64,000 nucleotides of DNA from CAUTXO01 sp963542625 (lineage in GTDB: Bacteria > Campylobacterota > Campylobacteria > Campylobacterales > SZUA-545). Positions 37,397 to 47,356 of this stretch are shown piece by piece (positions within the stretch are counted from its first letter, which is position 1; each line of letters begins with the position of its first letter). The position numbers and the translations under genes are program-made. Location: the NCBI GenBank assembly GCA_963542625.1, contig CAUTXO010000001.1:43650-107649 (forward strand). The letters are read 5' to 3'. The notes under the pieces are model-generated. The model did not search any database. It saw only the letters and a program-made list of their open reading frames with translations, and was not told the DNA's origin.

Positions 37397-39094
37397 ATGA
37401 AAGTTTTTGTATGGATCTTGGTGCTGCTTGCTAGCGCGGTGGCTAATAGCGGCGCGCGGGCAACAAGCGGCGCGGGGGTAACAGGTGGCGCAATAGCAAA
37501 TGGTAGCTTGACTGCAACAAGCGATGCAAAGGCAAATGGTGGCGTGGGGGCAAATAACGGCTTGGCTGCAACGAGCGGAGCGGGGGCAAAAAACGCCACA
37601 GGCAAAGAGCAAATCGTGCGCTTTGCTAATTCGCGCAACGTCGGGGAGATTAACCCGCACCTTTACTCGCCAAATGAGATGTTCGCGCAAAATATGGTCT
37701 ATGACGCGCTGGTGGCTTACGACGAAAAAACGGGCAAGATCTTGCCATCGCTCGCAGTTTCTTGGCGCATAGAGCAAGGCGGCAAGCGCTACGTATTCCG
37801 CTTGCGAGAGGGCGTGAAGTTTAGCGACGGCACGCCTTTTAACGCGCACGCTGTTAAAGCCAACGTCGATGCCATTTTAGCCAACGCCTCCCGCCACGCT
37901 TGGCTTGAGCTTGTGAATGTCCTAAAATCCTGCCAAGTGCTAGGGGATCTTGACGTCGCCCTAGATCTTAGCGCGCCTTATGAGCCTACGCTACGTGAGC
38001 TTAGCCTGCCGCGCCCGTTTCGCTTCATCGCCCCGCACGCGATGAAAAACGGCGGCACAAAAGACGGCATCAAAGCGCCCATTGGCACGGGAGCGTGGAA
38101 ACTAACGCAAAGCCGCCAAGGCGTGAGCAATACCTTTGCGCGCAACGAGCATTACTGGGGCAAAAAGCCCTTTTTTGACGGCGTTTTGGTGAAGGTGATC
38201 CCCGATCCAAACACGAAAATCATCGCGCTTAAAACGCATCAGGTTGATTACATCTACGGCACGGGCGAAATTCCGCTAGACGTGCTTGAAGCCTTGAAAA
38301 AAGACTACGACGTCATTGTTTCTGAGCCTGTAAATACCATCACGCTGGCGCTAAATTCGGCAAAATTCCCAACGAGCGACGTGGCGGTGCGAAAGGCTTT
38401 GAATTATGTGCTGGATAAGGACGAGATTGCGCGCGCGGTGTTTTACGGCACGCAAAGGCGGGCGGATTTTTTGTTCGACCGCAGCACGCCATATTGCAAC
38501 ATTAGCGCCGCTCCGTATGAATTTAGCGCGCAAAAGGCGGCTAAGATCTTAGATGATGGGGGCTGGCGGCTTAGCAAAAACGGCTTGCGCTACAAAGACG
38601 GCAAACCGCTTGAAATGGAGCTGGTGTTTATCGGGCAAGACGCCGCACAAAAGGCGATTGCTGAGATCTTGCAAGCCAAGTTCAAAGAGCTAGGCGGGCG
38701 AATTATCTTGCGCGCCGATGAGAGCACGATTTTTTACAAAAAACAGCGCACGGGCGACTTTGCCTTGATCTTTAATGAAACTTGGGGCGCGCCCTTTGAT
38801 CCAATAGCGTTTATGGTTTCTATGCGCCTGCCTTCTCACGCGGACTATCAAGCGCAAAAGGGGCTAGCAAACAAGGCGCAAATTGACGCGGACATTAGCG
38901 AGCTATCCCGCACCTTTGATGAGAAAAAACGTAGCGCGCTCATTCAAAAGCTGCTCGTTTCCTTCCACGAAGAAGCCGTTTATTTGCCTATCACATACGC
39001 CTCGATTGTTTCCATCACAAGCAAAAAAATAGGCGGCGCGCAAACAACGCCATTTAAAAGCTACGTGCCCTTTGACCGCTTGTTTTTGAAATGA
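37397..39094 (+). CDS. nikA: Nickel-binding periplasmic protein NikA
   Basis: A 565-residue SBP_5 family protein that follows E. coli NikA closely: INPHLYSPNEMFAQNMVYDA, ASRHAWLELVN, LPRPFRFIAPHAMKN, GIKAPIGTGAWKL, RNEHYWGKKP, VRKALNYVLDK, LIFNETWGAPFDPIAF, SMRLPSHADYQAQKGLANK and HEEAVYLPITYAS. It captures nickel (as a chelate) in the periplasm for NikBCDE. Between the signal peptide (MKVFVWILVLLASAVA) and the start of homology near residue 72 sits a Gly/Ala/Thr/Asn-rich linker made of 18-residue repeats, which E. coli NikA lacks. Nickel would supply urease or hydrogenase. Substrate assignment is well supported by the length of conserved blocks. Confidence 0.94.
   Translation: MKVFVWILVLLASAVANSGARATSGAGVTGGAIANGSLTATSDAKANGGVGANNGLAATSGAGAKNATGKEQIVRFANSRNVGEINPHLYSPNEMFAQNMVYDALVAYDEKTGKILPSLAVSWRIEQGGKRYVFRLREGVKFSDGTPFNAHAVKANVDAILANASRHAWLELVNVLKSCQVLGDLDVALDLSAPYEPTLRELSLPRPFRFIAPHAMKNGGTKDGIKAPIGTGAWKLTQSRQGVSNTFARNEHYWGKKPFFDGVLVKVIPDPNTKIIALKTHQVDYIYGTGEIPLDVLEALKKDYDVIVSEPVNTITLALNSAKFPTSDVAVRKALNYVLDKDEIARAVFYGTQRRADFLFDRSTPYCNISAAPYEFSAQKAAKILDDGGWRLSKNGLRYKDGKPLEMELVFIGQDAAQKAIAEILQAKFKELGGRIILRADESTIFYKKQRTGDFALIFNETWGAPFDPIAFMVSMRLPSHADYQAQKGLANKAQIDADISELSRTFDEKKRSALIQKLLVSFHEEAVYLPITYASIVSITSKKIGGAQTTPFKSYVPFDRLFLK
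37460..37596 (+). repeat. 54-bp tandem repeat encoding NikA linker
   Basis: Imperfect direct repeats begin with GCAAC(A/G)AGCG at 37460, 37514 and 37568, a period of exactly 54 bp, giving about 2.5 copies of an 18-residue unit (ATSGAGVTGGAIANGSLT, ATSDAKANGGVGANNGLA, ATSGAGAKNATG). Unit number can vary without changing frame. Confidence 0.88.
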
Positions 39095-40020
39095 AAAAAT
39101 ACATTTTTAAGCGCGTTTTGCTGCTAGCGCCTATGCTTTTTGTGGTGTCGGCGCTTATATTTTTTATGCTGCGGCTAAATGGCACGGACGCCGTTACTAG
39201 CTATCTAATCGCGTCAGGGCTTGCGCCAAGCCAAGAAGCCATAGCGCAAGCGCGGCAAAACTTGGGGCTAGATCTTCCCATTTTGGAGCAATACGCGCGC
39301 TGGATAAAAGGCGCGCTAGCGCTTGATTTTGGCAAGTCTTTCATCACGGGGCGCGATATTAGCGCAGATGTAGCCTACTACCTGCCAAACACGCTCAAGC
39401 TAGTTGGCGCGGGGCTTTTGCTAACGCTTTTTGTTTCCATTCCGCTTGGCATATTAAGCGCGGTTTATAAGGATAAATTCGTCGATAACGCCGTGCGAGT
39501 TTTTGCGTTCATCGGCGTGTCCGTTCCTAATTTTTGGCTGGGCTTTTTGCTGATTATCTTTTTTTGCGTTAAGCTAGATCTCTTGCCGCCCTTTGGTGGC
39601 GAGGGCGCGGCGTCTCTTATTCTGCCCGCCATTACGATCTCTTTTATGTCAATTGCCGTCAATACGCGCCTAATCCGCGCCAATATGCTAGAAATTGCGG
39701 GCGCGCGCCACGTTTTATACGCAAAAATGCGGCGCGTTTCTAAGCTGCAAATCGTGCTAAATCACATCTTTAGAAACGCCGCGCTGCCCATTATCACAGC
39801 CATTGGAATGCACCTTGGCGAGCTAATCGGCGGGGCGCTTGTAATTGAAAACGTTTTTGCTTACCCAGGTCTTGGAAAATACGCCGTTGAAGCCATTGCC
39901 ACGAACGATTACCCCGTCATTCAATGCTTTATTTTAATAATGGCGAGCGCGTTTATTCTGGCAAATTTAGTCATAGATCTTTTCTACGCCTACATAGATC
40001 CAAGGGTGCGGCTAAAATGA
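39091..40020 (+). CDS. nikB: Nickel ABC transporter permease NikB
   Basis: A 309-residue DppB/NikB-type permease with six predicted membrane helices. MKKYIFKRVLLLAPMLFVVS is the usual N-terminal helix, GKSFITGRDISADVAYYLPNT follows, and the binding-protein-dependent transport motif lies around ARHVLYAKMRRVSKLQIVLNHI with GGALVIENVFAYPGLG after it. It forms the channel with NikC. The ATG overlaps the nikA stop by four bases, and its stop overlaps nikC. Confidence 0.94.
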   Translation: MKKYIFKRVLLLAPMLFVVSALIFFMLRLNGTDAVTSYLIASGLAPSQEAIAQARQNLGLDLPILEQYARWIKGALALDFGKSFITGRDISADVAYYLPNTLKLVGAGLLLTLFVSIPLGILSAVYKDKFVDNAVRVFAFIGVSVPNFWLGFLLIIFFCVKLDLLPPFGGEGAASLILPAITISFMSIAVNTRLIRANMLEIAGARHVLYAKMRRVSKLQIVLNHIFRNAALPIITAIGMHLGELIGGALVIENVFAYPGLGKYAVEAIATNDYPVIQCFILIMASAFILANLVIDLFYAYIDPRVRLK

Positions 40021-40832
40021 AAAAGCTCCTTTTAATTCTTAGCGTTTTTATCGCGAGCGTGCTTGTTGCCACCGCGCTTTTTGGGGATTTGTTTATTAGT
40101 CAAAGCGCGGAGACAATAGATCTTGCAAACAAATTCGCTCCCGCAAGCCACGCGCATTTGCTAGGCACGGATCACCTAGGGCGCGACGTGTTTGCTAGGC
40201 TCATTTACGGCGCAAAAATTTCGCTTTTGTCCGTTTTTGCGACGCTTTTTCTTATTATTTTCACAGGGCTTGTCATCGGATCTTACGCGGGGCTAGCAGG
40301 CGGCAAAACGGATCTAATCTTAATGCGCCTTTGCGACGTTTTTTTCAGCGTCCCGACGATTATTTTATCGCTCTTTTTGGTCGGGATCTTAGGCACGGGG
40401 CTATCAAACGTCATCATCGCTATTGCCGTTTCGCACTGGGCTTGGTATGCGCGAATGGTGCGAAGCATCGTGCTTGGCTTAAAAACCAAAGAATACGTCT
40501 TGCTAAGCCGCACGGGCGGGGCTAGCGACCTTGCAAACTACGGCAAAAATATTTTCCGCGCGGTGCTGGCGCAATGCTTGGTGCTAGCCACGCTTGACAT
40601 CGGGCATATTATGCTACACGTTTGCGGGCTTAGCTTTTTGGGGCTTGGCGTGCAACCGCCAACGCCTGAATGGGGCATTATGATAAGCGACGCGAAAGAT
40701 TATATTTTCACGCATCCAGAGCTCCTAGCCTACCCGGGCTTTGCGATTTTTCTTAGCGTGATGAGCTTTAATATAATCGGCGATTACGTGCGCGATAGGC
40801 TGGGCGAGAGGCGCATTAATGAGCACTTTTGA
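40017..40832 (+). CDS. nikC: Nickel ABC transporter permease NikC
   Basis: About 271 residues of a DppC/NikC-type permease: AHLLGTDHLGRDVFARLIYG near the start is family-diagnostic, and the later LSFLGLGVQPPTPEWGIMISD is the conserved C-terminal block. I take the ATG at 40017 (MKKLLLILSVFIASVL), which overlaps the nikB stop as ATGA; the open frame extends to 39924 but that region is nikB. It pairs with NikB in the inner membrane. Confidence 0.95.
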   Translation: MKKLLLILSVFIASVLVATALFGDLFISQSAETIDLANKFAPASHAHLLGTDHLGRDVFARLIYGAKISLLSVFATLFLIIFTGLVIGSYAGLAGGKTDLILMRLCDVFFSVPTIILSLFLVGILGTGLSNVIIAIAVSHWAWYARMVRSIVLGLKTKEYVLLSRTGGASDLANYGKNIFRAVLAQCLVLATLDIGHIMLHVCGLSFLGLGVQPPTPEWGIMISDAKDYIFTHPELLAYPGFAIFLSVMSFNIIGDYVRDRLGERRINEHF

Positions 40833-41562
40833 AGCCAAAAACCTGCGCGTTTGGCAAGGCGGGGCAGATCTAATCTCAAACGCTCACATTCGCCTAAAGC
40901 GCGGGCGCATTACGGGGCTAATTGGCAAAAGCGGCAGCGGCAAAAGCCTAAGCTCGCTTGCTCTAAGCGGATTTTTACCGCCAAACTTGCACTCTAGCGC
41001 GGAGTTTTTCTATGACGGCGCGTCGCTTGCTGCCACGCAAGCGGGCAAACTCTTTGCAAACGTCGTGCAAAACCCGCGCACAGCCTTTAACCCCGTGCTA
41101 AAAATCAAAGCGCACGCCAAAGAAACGCTAAAAGCTGCGGGCGCAAAGGCGCAAAAAGAAAACATCATCGCCCGCCTTAGCCAAGTGGGCCTAAGCCAAA
41201 AAACCTATGAGAGCTATCCCTTTGAGCTAAGCGGCGGTATGCTCCAGCGCGCGTGCATTGCCCTTGCGCTAATGCAGGGCGCGCCGTTTATTATTGCCGA
41301 TGAGCCAACGACGGATCTTGACCTTATCTCGCAAAAAAAGATCTTAGATCTTTTAGGCGATCTAGCGCGGCGCGAAAACATCGGCTTGCTACTCATCACG
41401 CACGATTTTAGCGTCATCAATGCCCTTTGCGACGATGTTTATGCGATGGACGGCGGGCGGGTCGTGTGGCAGGGCAAGCCAAGCGAGATTTACAGCACGC
41501 AAAACGCGGCGATTTTAGAGATTGCAAACGCTCACCGCGCGCTTAGCAAGGAGCTTTTATGA
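40819..41562 (+). CDS. nikD: Nickel ABC transporter ATP-binding protein NikD
   Basis: A 247-residue ATPase: Walker A GKSGSGKSL, signature LSGGMLQRACIALAL, Walker B FIIADEPTTDLDL and switch histidine in LLLITHDFSVI. It lacks the oligopeptide-binding C-terminal extension of Dpp/Opp ATPases, as expected for the short NikD. The ATG overlaps nikC by 14 bases and the stop overlaps nikE by four. Confidence 0.94.
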   Translation: MSTFEAKNLRVWQGGADLISNAHIRLKRGRITGLIGKSGSGKSLSSLALSGFLPPNLHSSAEFFYDGASLAATQAGKLFANVVQNPRTAFNPVLKIKAHAKETLKAAGAKAQKENIIARLSQVGLSQKTYESYPFELSGGMLQRACIALALMQGAPFIIADEPTTDLDLISQKKILDLLGDLARRENIGLLLITHDFSVINALCDDVYAMDGGRVVWQGKPSEIYSTQNAAILEIANAHRALSKELL

Positions 41563-42314
41563 ATGCGCTAGAAGTTTCAAACCTGCACTTTTCCTACAAA
41601 AGCTACTCTCTTTTTCGCACCCGCCAAACGCCCGTTTTGCGTGGGGCTAGCTTTGCGCTAGAGCAAAACCGCGCCTTGGGGCTGCTGGGCGCGTCAGGAT
41701 CTGGCAAGAGCACAATCGCCGCGCTTTTAATGCAGATCTTAGCGCCTGATAGCGGGGAGATAAAACTTTTTGGCGAGCCACTTTCTGCGCCAAACCTAGA
41801 CAAACGCCGCGCGCTTTACCGCCAAATGCAAATCGTTTTCCAAGACCCGCTAGGCGCTGTAAATCCGCGAAATTCCGTGCGCGAGTGCATAGAAGAGCCG
41901 CTAAATTATTTGTTTGATCTTAGTGCTAGCGAGCGTGCCCGGCGCGTAAGATCCGCCCTAGATCTTGTGGAGCTAAGCGAAAGCCTACTTTCAAAGCCCG
42001 CGCTAAACTTAAGCGGCGGGCAAATTCAGCGCGTTTTAATCGCCCGCGCCCTTGCCATAGCGCCTAAAATTTTAATTCTTGATGAGTCGCTTTCGTCGCT
42101 TGATGCCTTTTTGCAGGTGAAGTTTATCCGCTTTTTGTCGCGCTTAAAAACGCATTATTCGTTTCTTTTCATCACGCACGACGTCCGCCTAGCGCGCCTT
42201 TTTTGCGATGAGATCATCTTGCTAGAAGCGGGCAAAATCGTTGAAAAGCTTACGCCACCTGCTGCATTTACTAGCCCACTTGGCAAGCAGCTAGACGCCG
42301 CCATTTTGCGGTAG
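41559..42314 (+). CDS. nikE: Nickel ABC transporter ATP-binding protein NikE
   Basis: A 251-residue ATPase: Walker A GASGSGKST, LNLSGGQIQRVLIARAL signature, Walker B ILILDESLSSLDA and FLFITHDVRLA. QDPLGAVNPRNSVRECIEEPL is typical of the second ATPase of nickel/peptide importers. It completes nikABCDE; all junctions are overlaps, so the operon is translated as one unit. The 69 bases to mod contain AGATCT and AAGATCTTTA motifs. Confidence 0.94.
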   Translation: MNALEVSNLHFSYKSYSLFRTRQTPVLRGASFALEQNRALGLLGASGSGKSTIAALLMQILAPDSGEIKLFGEPLSAPNLDKRRALYRQMQIVFQDPLGAVNPRNSVRECIEEPLNYLFDLSASERARRVRSALDLVELSESLLSKPALNLSGGQIQRVLIARALAIAPKILILDESLSSLDAFLQVKFIRFLSRLKTHYSFLFITHDVRLARLFCDEIILLEAGKIVEKLTPPAAFTSPLGKQLDAAILR

Positions 42315-42383
42315 ATCTTGGCGCTAGCAGGTGTTTTTTAAGATCTTTAAAGCCATACTTCCGCAAAAGTTCAAGGGCAAAAA

Positions 42384-44284
42384 ATGCAAACAAACGCAAA
42401 AGAAACGGGCGCAAATGCGGAGCAAATCGCGGCGCTAAAGAATATCTTGCCAAGCTGTTTTGACAAAAATGGCGATTTTAAAAGCGATGAATTCGCGCGG
42501 GTTTTAAGCACCGCGGGCGTGAATTTCTCCAAAGAAAATTACGCGCTTAGCTGGCTTGGAAAATCCTACGCACGCCTGCTAGCCAACGAAAAGCCTCTTA
42601 GCGTATTGCGCGAAAATACGGAATTTAACGCCGGCAAAGATAGCGCAAATTTACTCATTAAAGGCGATAATTTAGAAGCGCTAAAGCACCTTAAAAACGC
42701 CTATTACAAGGCGGTTAAGATGATTTACATTGACCCGCCTTATAACACAGGCGATGATTTTATTTACAAAGACGATAGGAAATTTACCGCGCAAGATCTA
42801 GCGCAAAAAGCGGGCATTGAGCTAGATGAAGCGGCAAAAACACTCGAATTTAACGCGCGCGGCTCAAACTCTCACAGCGCGTGGCTTACGTTTATGTATC
42901 CGCGCCTTTACATCGCAAGATCCTTGCTAAAAGATGACGGCGTGATTTTTATCTCCATCGATGACAACGAGCAAGCGCAGCTGAAAATGCTTTGCGATGA
43001 GATCTTTGGCGAAGCGAATTTTGTCGGCGATTTCATACGCAAGACAAAAAGCACGACAAATGACGCAAAAACGGGCTTAAACTATCAACACGAATTCTTG
43101 CTTTGCTACGCTAAATCCAAGCCGCAGGTTAATTTGATAGGCGATGAAAAAGACCTAAGCAGATACACAAACCCCGATAACGATCCAAACGGCGCGTGGG
43201 TGAGCACTGATCCTAGCGCAAAAAGTGGAACGATGGAAAATGGATATTTTGCGGTTACCAATCCATACACAGGCAAAGTTGATTATCCGCCAGAAGGGCG
43301 TTTTTGGCTATTTTCACAAAAAACTATACAAAAACACATCGACGAAGGGCGAATTTGCTTTAAAAAAGAGCATAAAGAAAATGAGCGCGGCTTTATTTAT
43401 AAACGCTATTTAAAAGATCTAAAAACAACTCAAAAAACACTTGATAGTTTAAAATTCACGGACAATGAATTTATGAACCAAAATGCGACAAAGGGGCTAT
43501 TAGATCTAGGTTTGGGCGAATATTTTTCATATCCAAAGGGCGTGAATTTTATGCGTGAATTAATCAAGCACGCCACCACGCCAAATTCGGGGGGGGGCAA
43601 ACCCCGCAAAGCGGCGATATAATCTTAGATTTTTTTGCAGGATCTGGCACGACAGCGCACGCGGTTATGGCGCAAAATGCCGCCGATGGCGGGGCGCGGC
43701 GATTTATTCTCGTGCAGCTTGATGAAAAAATCGATAGCAAGAAAAACAAAAGCGCTTACGATTTTTGCCGCCAAGCCCTAAAAAGCCCCGAGCCTAGCAT
43801 TTTTGACATCACAAAAGAAAGATTAATTAGAGCAAAAGAAAAGCTCATCGGCGCAGGCGCAAGTCTAGATCTTGACTTTAAAATTTACGAAGTTAGTGCC
43901 AAAGAGCAAGGCGCGCAAGATCTTAAGACTTTTAACAAGCAACAAGAATTAAACTTTTTGGCATACGACACAAACGCCGTTTTAAACACGTGGAAGGCTT
44001 ACGATGGTATAAAATTGCACGAAAATTTGGCAGCCATTCGCCTAGAAAACTACACCGCGTTTTACGGCGCGGATAAACTGTATTTGATTGAGCCGCACTT
44101 TACGCACGAAGATCTCTTGCGCTTAGTAGAAAAGCTAGACGATGACAAAAACTTCAAGCCAAAGACCATCGTCCTTTACAGCGAGAATTTTGACAGCGCA
44201 ATGCAAAACGAAATTTGCCATAACCTAGACGTGCTAAAAAACAAAAAATCCATCGAAGTAAAAACGCTTATAAGGCATTTGTGA
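42384..44284 (+). CDS. mod: Type III DNA methyltransferase Mod, phase-OFF by G9 tract
   Basis: A beta-class N6-adenine type III methyltransferase, about 633 residues when in frame. Motif IV DPPYNTGDDF is at residues 117-126 and the likely target-recognition domain spans about 210-390. Frame one stops at 43622 after NSGGGKPRKAAI. The next frame continues with GDIILDFFAGSGTTAHAVM, i.e. motif I (FAGSGTT), through to 44284. The break is at the G9 tract; ten G would read SGGGQTPQSGDIILDFFAGSG and restore the gene. As read, the product lacks the SAM-binding motif and should be inactive. Phase-variable type III Mods control phasevarions in related organisms. Confidence 0.95.
43589..43597 (+). repeat. 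Phase-variable G9 tract in mod
   Basis: Nine G after AATTC within mod. Frame analysis shows that 3n+1 residues (7 or 10 G) give full-length Mod and 9 G gives a 412-residue truncated form. Confidence 0.95.
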
Positions 44285-47154
44285 TGAGCTTTAATTATGA
44301 AAACAACCTAGAACACCAAAGCGCCGCCATTGCCGCCGCGTTAGGGGTTTTTGAAAATTTTACGGCGAAAAAAAGCGCGAATGTTAATGCCGCGGCCATA
44401 GCTAACCCTAGCCTAGATCTAGAGAGTAACAGCGAGCTTTTTGCGCAAAATGTGGCGCGCGTGCAGCGGCATTTTGGGCTAGCGCAAAGGGGCGATAAAA
44501 ACAAAAAAATCGTTGATCTTTCAATGGAAACGGGCACGGGCAAAACCTACACTTACGCAAAGCTGATGTTTGAGCTAAACAAGACCTTTGGAATGAGTAA
44601 ATTTGTGATTGTGCTCCCGACGCTTGCCATTAAGGCAGGCGTGGTGAGCTTTTTAGAAGCTAGCAGGGGGCATTTTCGCGCGGAATTTGAACGCGAGATA
44701 AATTTATACGTAGTAGAAAGCACCAAAGCGCACAAAAAGGAGCTCTTGCCGCAGGCAGTGAGCGAGTTTGTTAGCAAGCAGATTGTGGCGGGGCGCGAGA
44801 TTGAAGTGCTTATTATTAATCAAGGAATGCTAAATTCAAGCGCGCTAGATAGAGAATACGAGCGGGGGCTTTTTGACGCGCTTAGCCACCCCTTTAGCGC
44901 CATTGCCGCGCTTGCGCCAGTGGTGATAATCGACGAGCCGCACCGCTTCAAGCAGGCGAACAAGACATTTGAGAACATACGCAAGCTAGGCGCGCAAGTG
45001 ATCTTTAGGTTTGGCGCGACCTTTGATGGCGAAGAAGAAAATTTGATTTATAAACTCACGCCCGTGCAGGCTTTTAATAATCATCTAGTAAAGGGCGTGC
45101 GGATCTTTGTGAGCGAGTTTGAGGGTGCGAATGCAGGCGCGGCGGCGCTAAAGCTAATTAACTTTAATGCAAACGAAGCGAATTTTGAGCTTTTTGAAAA
45201 CGGCGTAAGGAAAAATTTTGCCGTTGGTAAAAAAGAAGCGATGACGAAGATACATACAGATCTTGCGGGACTATGGGTGGAGAACATCGGAAAAATCGTG
45301 GCGCTTTCTAATGGCTTAGAGCTTAAAAGGGGCGACGTGATAAACCCGTATTCGTATAACGAAACGCTGCAAGAAAAGATGATAAAAGCCGCGATTGACG
45401 CGCATTTTGAGCTTGAACGCAAGCTTTTTGCTAGGAGCGATAAAATCAAGCCGCTGACGCTCTTTTTTATTGACGACATCGAAGGATACAGGGCGCGTGA
45501 TGGAGCGCTAAGAGTGTATTTTGAAAAGATCTTGCGCGCAAAAATGCAAGATCTAGTGCGGGGCGAGCAAGACGAATTCTACAAAGCCTATCTAGAAATT
45601 TCGCTTGCTGATATCTCGCTAACGCACGGCGGGTATTTTTCAAAGGATAACAGCGAGAGCGACGAGAAAATCGAGAAAGAAATTAACGAGATCTTGCACG
45701 ATAAAGAAAGCCTGCTTAGCTTACAAAACCCACGCCGCTTTATCTTTTCTAAATGGACGCTGCGCGAGGGCTGGGATAACCCAAACGTCTTTGGCATTTG
45801 CAAGCTAAGATCTAGCGGGAGCACCACGTCAAAGCTCCAAGAAGTCGGGCGGGGACTAAGGCTGCCCGTGAATGAATACGGCGCGCGGGTTAAAAGCGGG
45901 GAGTTTTTCTTGAATTATTTTGTGGATTTTACAGAAAAGGGCTTTGCGGCGAGCTTGGCTGGCGAAATTAATGCAAAATCCGCCGCGACGGCTGATAGCG
46001 ACAAGCTTAACGATGAGCTTGCGCGCAAAATTTGCGATATTTACGGGCTGGATAATGAAAAATTCTTTGAAGATCTTAGCGATGTAATCACGCTAAGCCA
46101 TAAGTTCAAAGAAAACGGGCTAGAAACGCTTAAAAAGCGCTACCCGCTAGCCTTTGAGAGCCTACGCGCGGGCAAGATCTTGGGCTCTGGCGAGCGAGCA
46201 CGCACGGCGCACATTAGAGCGGGCAAGTTTGATGAGCTGCGCGAATTGTGGGAGAAGATCAATCAAAAGGCTATTTTGCAATATAACATCAAGCGTGAGG
46301 ATGATTTTTTAAGCTTGCTTGTGGGCTTTTTGCAAGAAAACGCGGGCAATTTTAAGCCCGCGAGCTTGGCTTTGAAAGAATATAAAATGAAGTTTGGTGG
46401 CGCTGGCAATGCGGACTTTGAAACGCTAGAGAGCGCGCAAGTAGAAGTGCTGGCAAACTCTTATATGACTTATGGCGAGTTTTTGCTTGCGCTCTCAAGC
46501 GCGCTCAAAGCCAAGGCTAGCACGCTCCACCGCGCGTTTTGCGCTAGTGGCATTGACATCGGCGCGTATCTAAGCTATGAGAGTATTAGAATGATTAAAC
46601 AGGGCTTTTCTAAGTATCTGCTGGATAACTCGGTGGCGAAATTTTCTATCGCGTATAGGGGCGTAAAAAATTCGCTGAATTTGCGCGCGAGTGCTTTTAC
46701 CACGCCCGAGGGCGAGCCACTAGCGCACATCGACGCGGCAAATTTAGGCGTAGAGCACGCGCCGGGCGTGGCGGTGCAAAGCTATATGTTTGATGAGATC
46801 TACTATGACTCCGATCTTGAGAGAGAAAACATTCTCTCAAACATCGATACGATCAGCGTTTTTACCAAGATCCCGAAGAATTCTATCAAGATCCCCGTAA
46901 GCGGCGGCGGGAGTTATAGCCCCGATTTTGCTTACGTGATAAAGGACAAGGCCGCACGGCAAACCTTGCATTTGATTGTGGAAGTTAAAAACAAGCAATC
47001 GCGCGATTTAACGAGCGATGAAAGCCGCAAAATCGCCCACGCGCAGGAGTTTTTCAAAGCGATTGATGAGAGCGTGAAAATCGTGTTTAAAACGCAACTG
47101 CAAAGCCAAAGGATTAAAGAGCTAATTCACGCTGCCCTTGGCGAGGGGGCGTAG
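44284..47154 (+). CDS. res: Type III restriction enzyme Res subunit
   Basis: About 956 residues. SF2 helicase motifs include METGTGKTYTYAKL (motif I, near residue 82), VVIIDEPHRFKQ (DEPH motif II), and WTLREGWDNPNVFG with SSGSTTSKLQEVGRGLRLP (motifs V-VI). The C-terminal PD-(D/E)XK nuclease is visible as PDFAYVIKD and LIVEVKNKQ near residues 880-905. It translocates and cleaves DNA only with Mod between two inversely oriented unmethylated sites. The start overlaps the mod stop (GTGATG; ATG at 44284, GTG at 44281 also possible), so restriction is likely off together with Mod. Confidence 0.95.
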   Translation: MSFNYENNLEHQSAAIAAALGVFENFTAKKSANVNAAAIANPSLDLESNSELFAQNVARVQRHFGLAQRGDKNKKIVDLSMETGTGKTYTYAKLMFELNKTFGMSKFVIVLPTLAIKAGVVSFLEASRGHFRAEFEREINLYVVESTKAHKKELLPQAVSEFVSKQIVAGREIEVLIINQGMLNSSALDREYERGLFDALSHPFSAIAALAPVVIIDEPHRFKQANKTFENIRKLGAQVIFRFGATFDGEEENLIYKLTPVQAFNNHLVKGVRIFVSEFEGANAGAAALKLINFNANEANFELFENGVRKNFAVGKKEAMTKIHTDLAGLWVENIGKIVALSNGLELKRGDVINPYSYNETLQEKMIKAAIDAHFELERKLFARSDKIKPLTLFFIDDIEGYRARDGALRVYFEKILRAKMQDLVRGEQDEFYKAYLEISLADISLTHGGYFSKDNSESDEKIEKEINEILHDKESLLSLQNPRRFIFSKWTLREGWDNPNVFGICKLRSSGSTTSKLQEVGRGLRLPVNEYGARVKSGEFFLNYFVDFTEKGFAASLAGEINAKSAATADSDKLNDELARKICDIYGLDNEKFFEDLSDVITLSHKFKENGLETLKKRYPLAFESLRAGKILGSGERARTAHIRAGKFDELRELWEKINQKAILQYNIKREDDFLSLLVGFLQENAGNFKPASLALKEYKMKFGGAGNADFETLESAQVEVLANSYMTYGEFLLALSSALKAKASTLHRAFCASGIDIGAYLSYESIRMIKQGFSKYLLDNSVAKFSIAYRGVKNSLNLRASAFTTPEGEPLAHIDAANLGVEHAPGVAVQSYMFDEIYYDSDLERENILSNIDTISVFTKIPKNSIKIPVSGGGSYSPDFAYVIKDKAARQTLHLIVEVKNKQSRDLTSDESRKIAHAQEFFKAIDESVKIVFKTQLQSQRIKELIHAALGEGA

Positions 47155-47159
47155 GGTTT

Positions 47160-47300
47160 GTTTAGATCTTAGGCGTGGATCTTAGCACCCGCCCAGCGCG
47201 GTAGATCTTGAGCGTGGCGCAAGATCTCAAACCTTTGGCGCGCGGTGGATCTTGCTTAGATCTTGAGCTTAGATCTTGCAGATCTTAGCTAGCGCCTAGC
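47160..47300. repeat. AGATCT repeat spacer between res and the R-M-S gene
   Basis: Seven AGATCT copies lie in the 202-base spacer 47155-47356, with GTGGATCTT variants. No gene is seen. A possible -10, TATAAT at 47326-47331, lies 26 bases before the downstream start. Confidence 0.8.
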
Positions 47301-47356
47301 CGCAAGTAGCGCCAGCGGGCAAAGGATATAATCCCGCGCAAAACTATGGGGAAAAT

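Noticed and set aside
43225..43413. Small plus-strand open frame within mod
   Set aside because: It lies in another frame of the target-recognition region and has no independent support.
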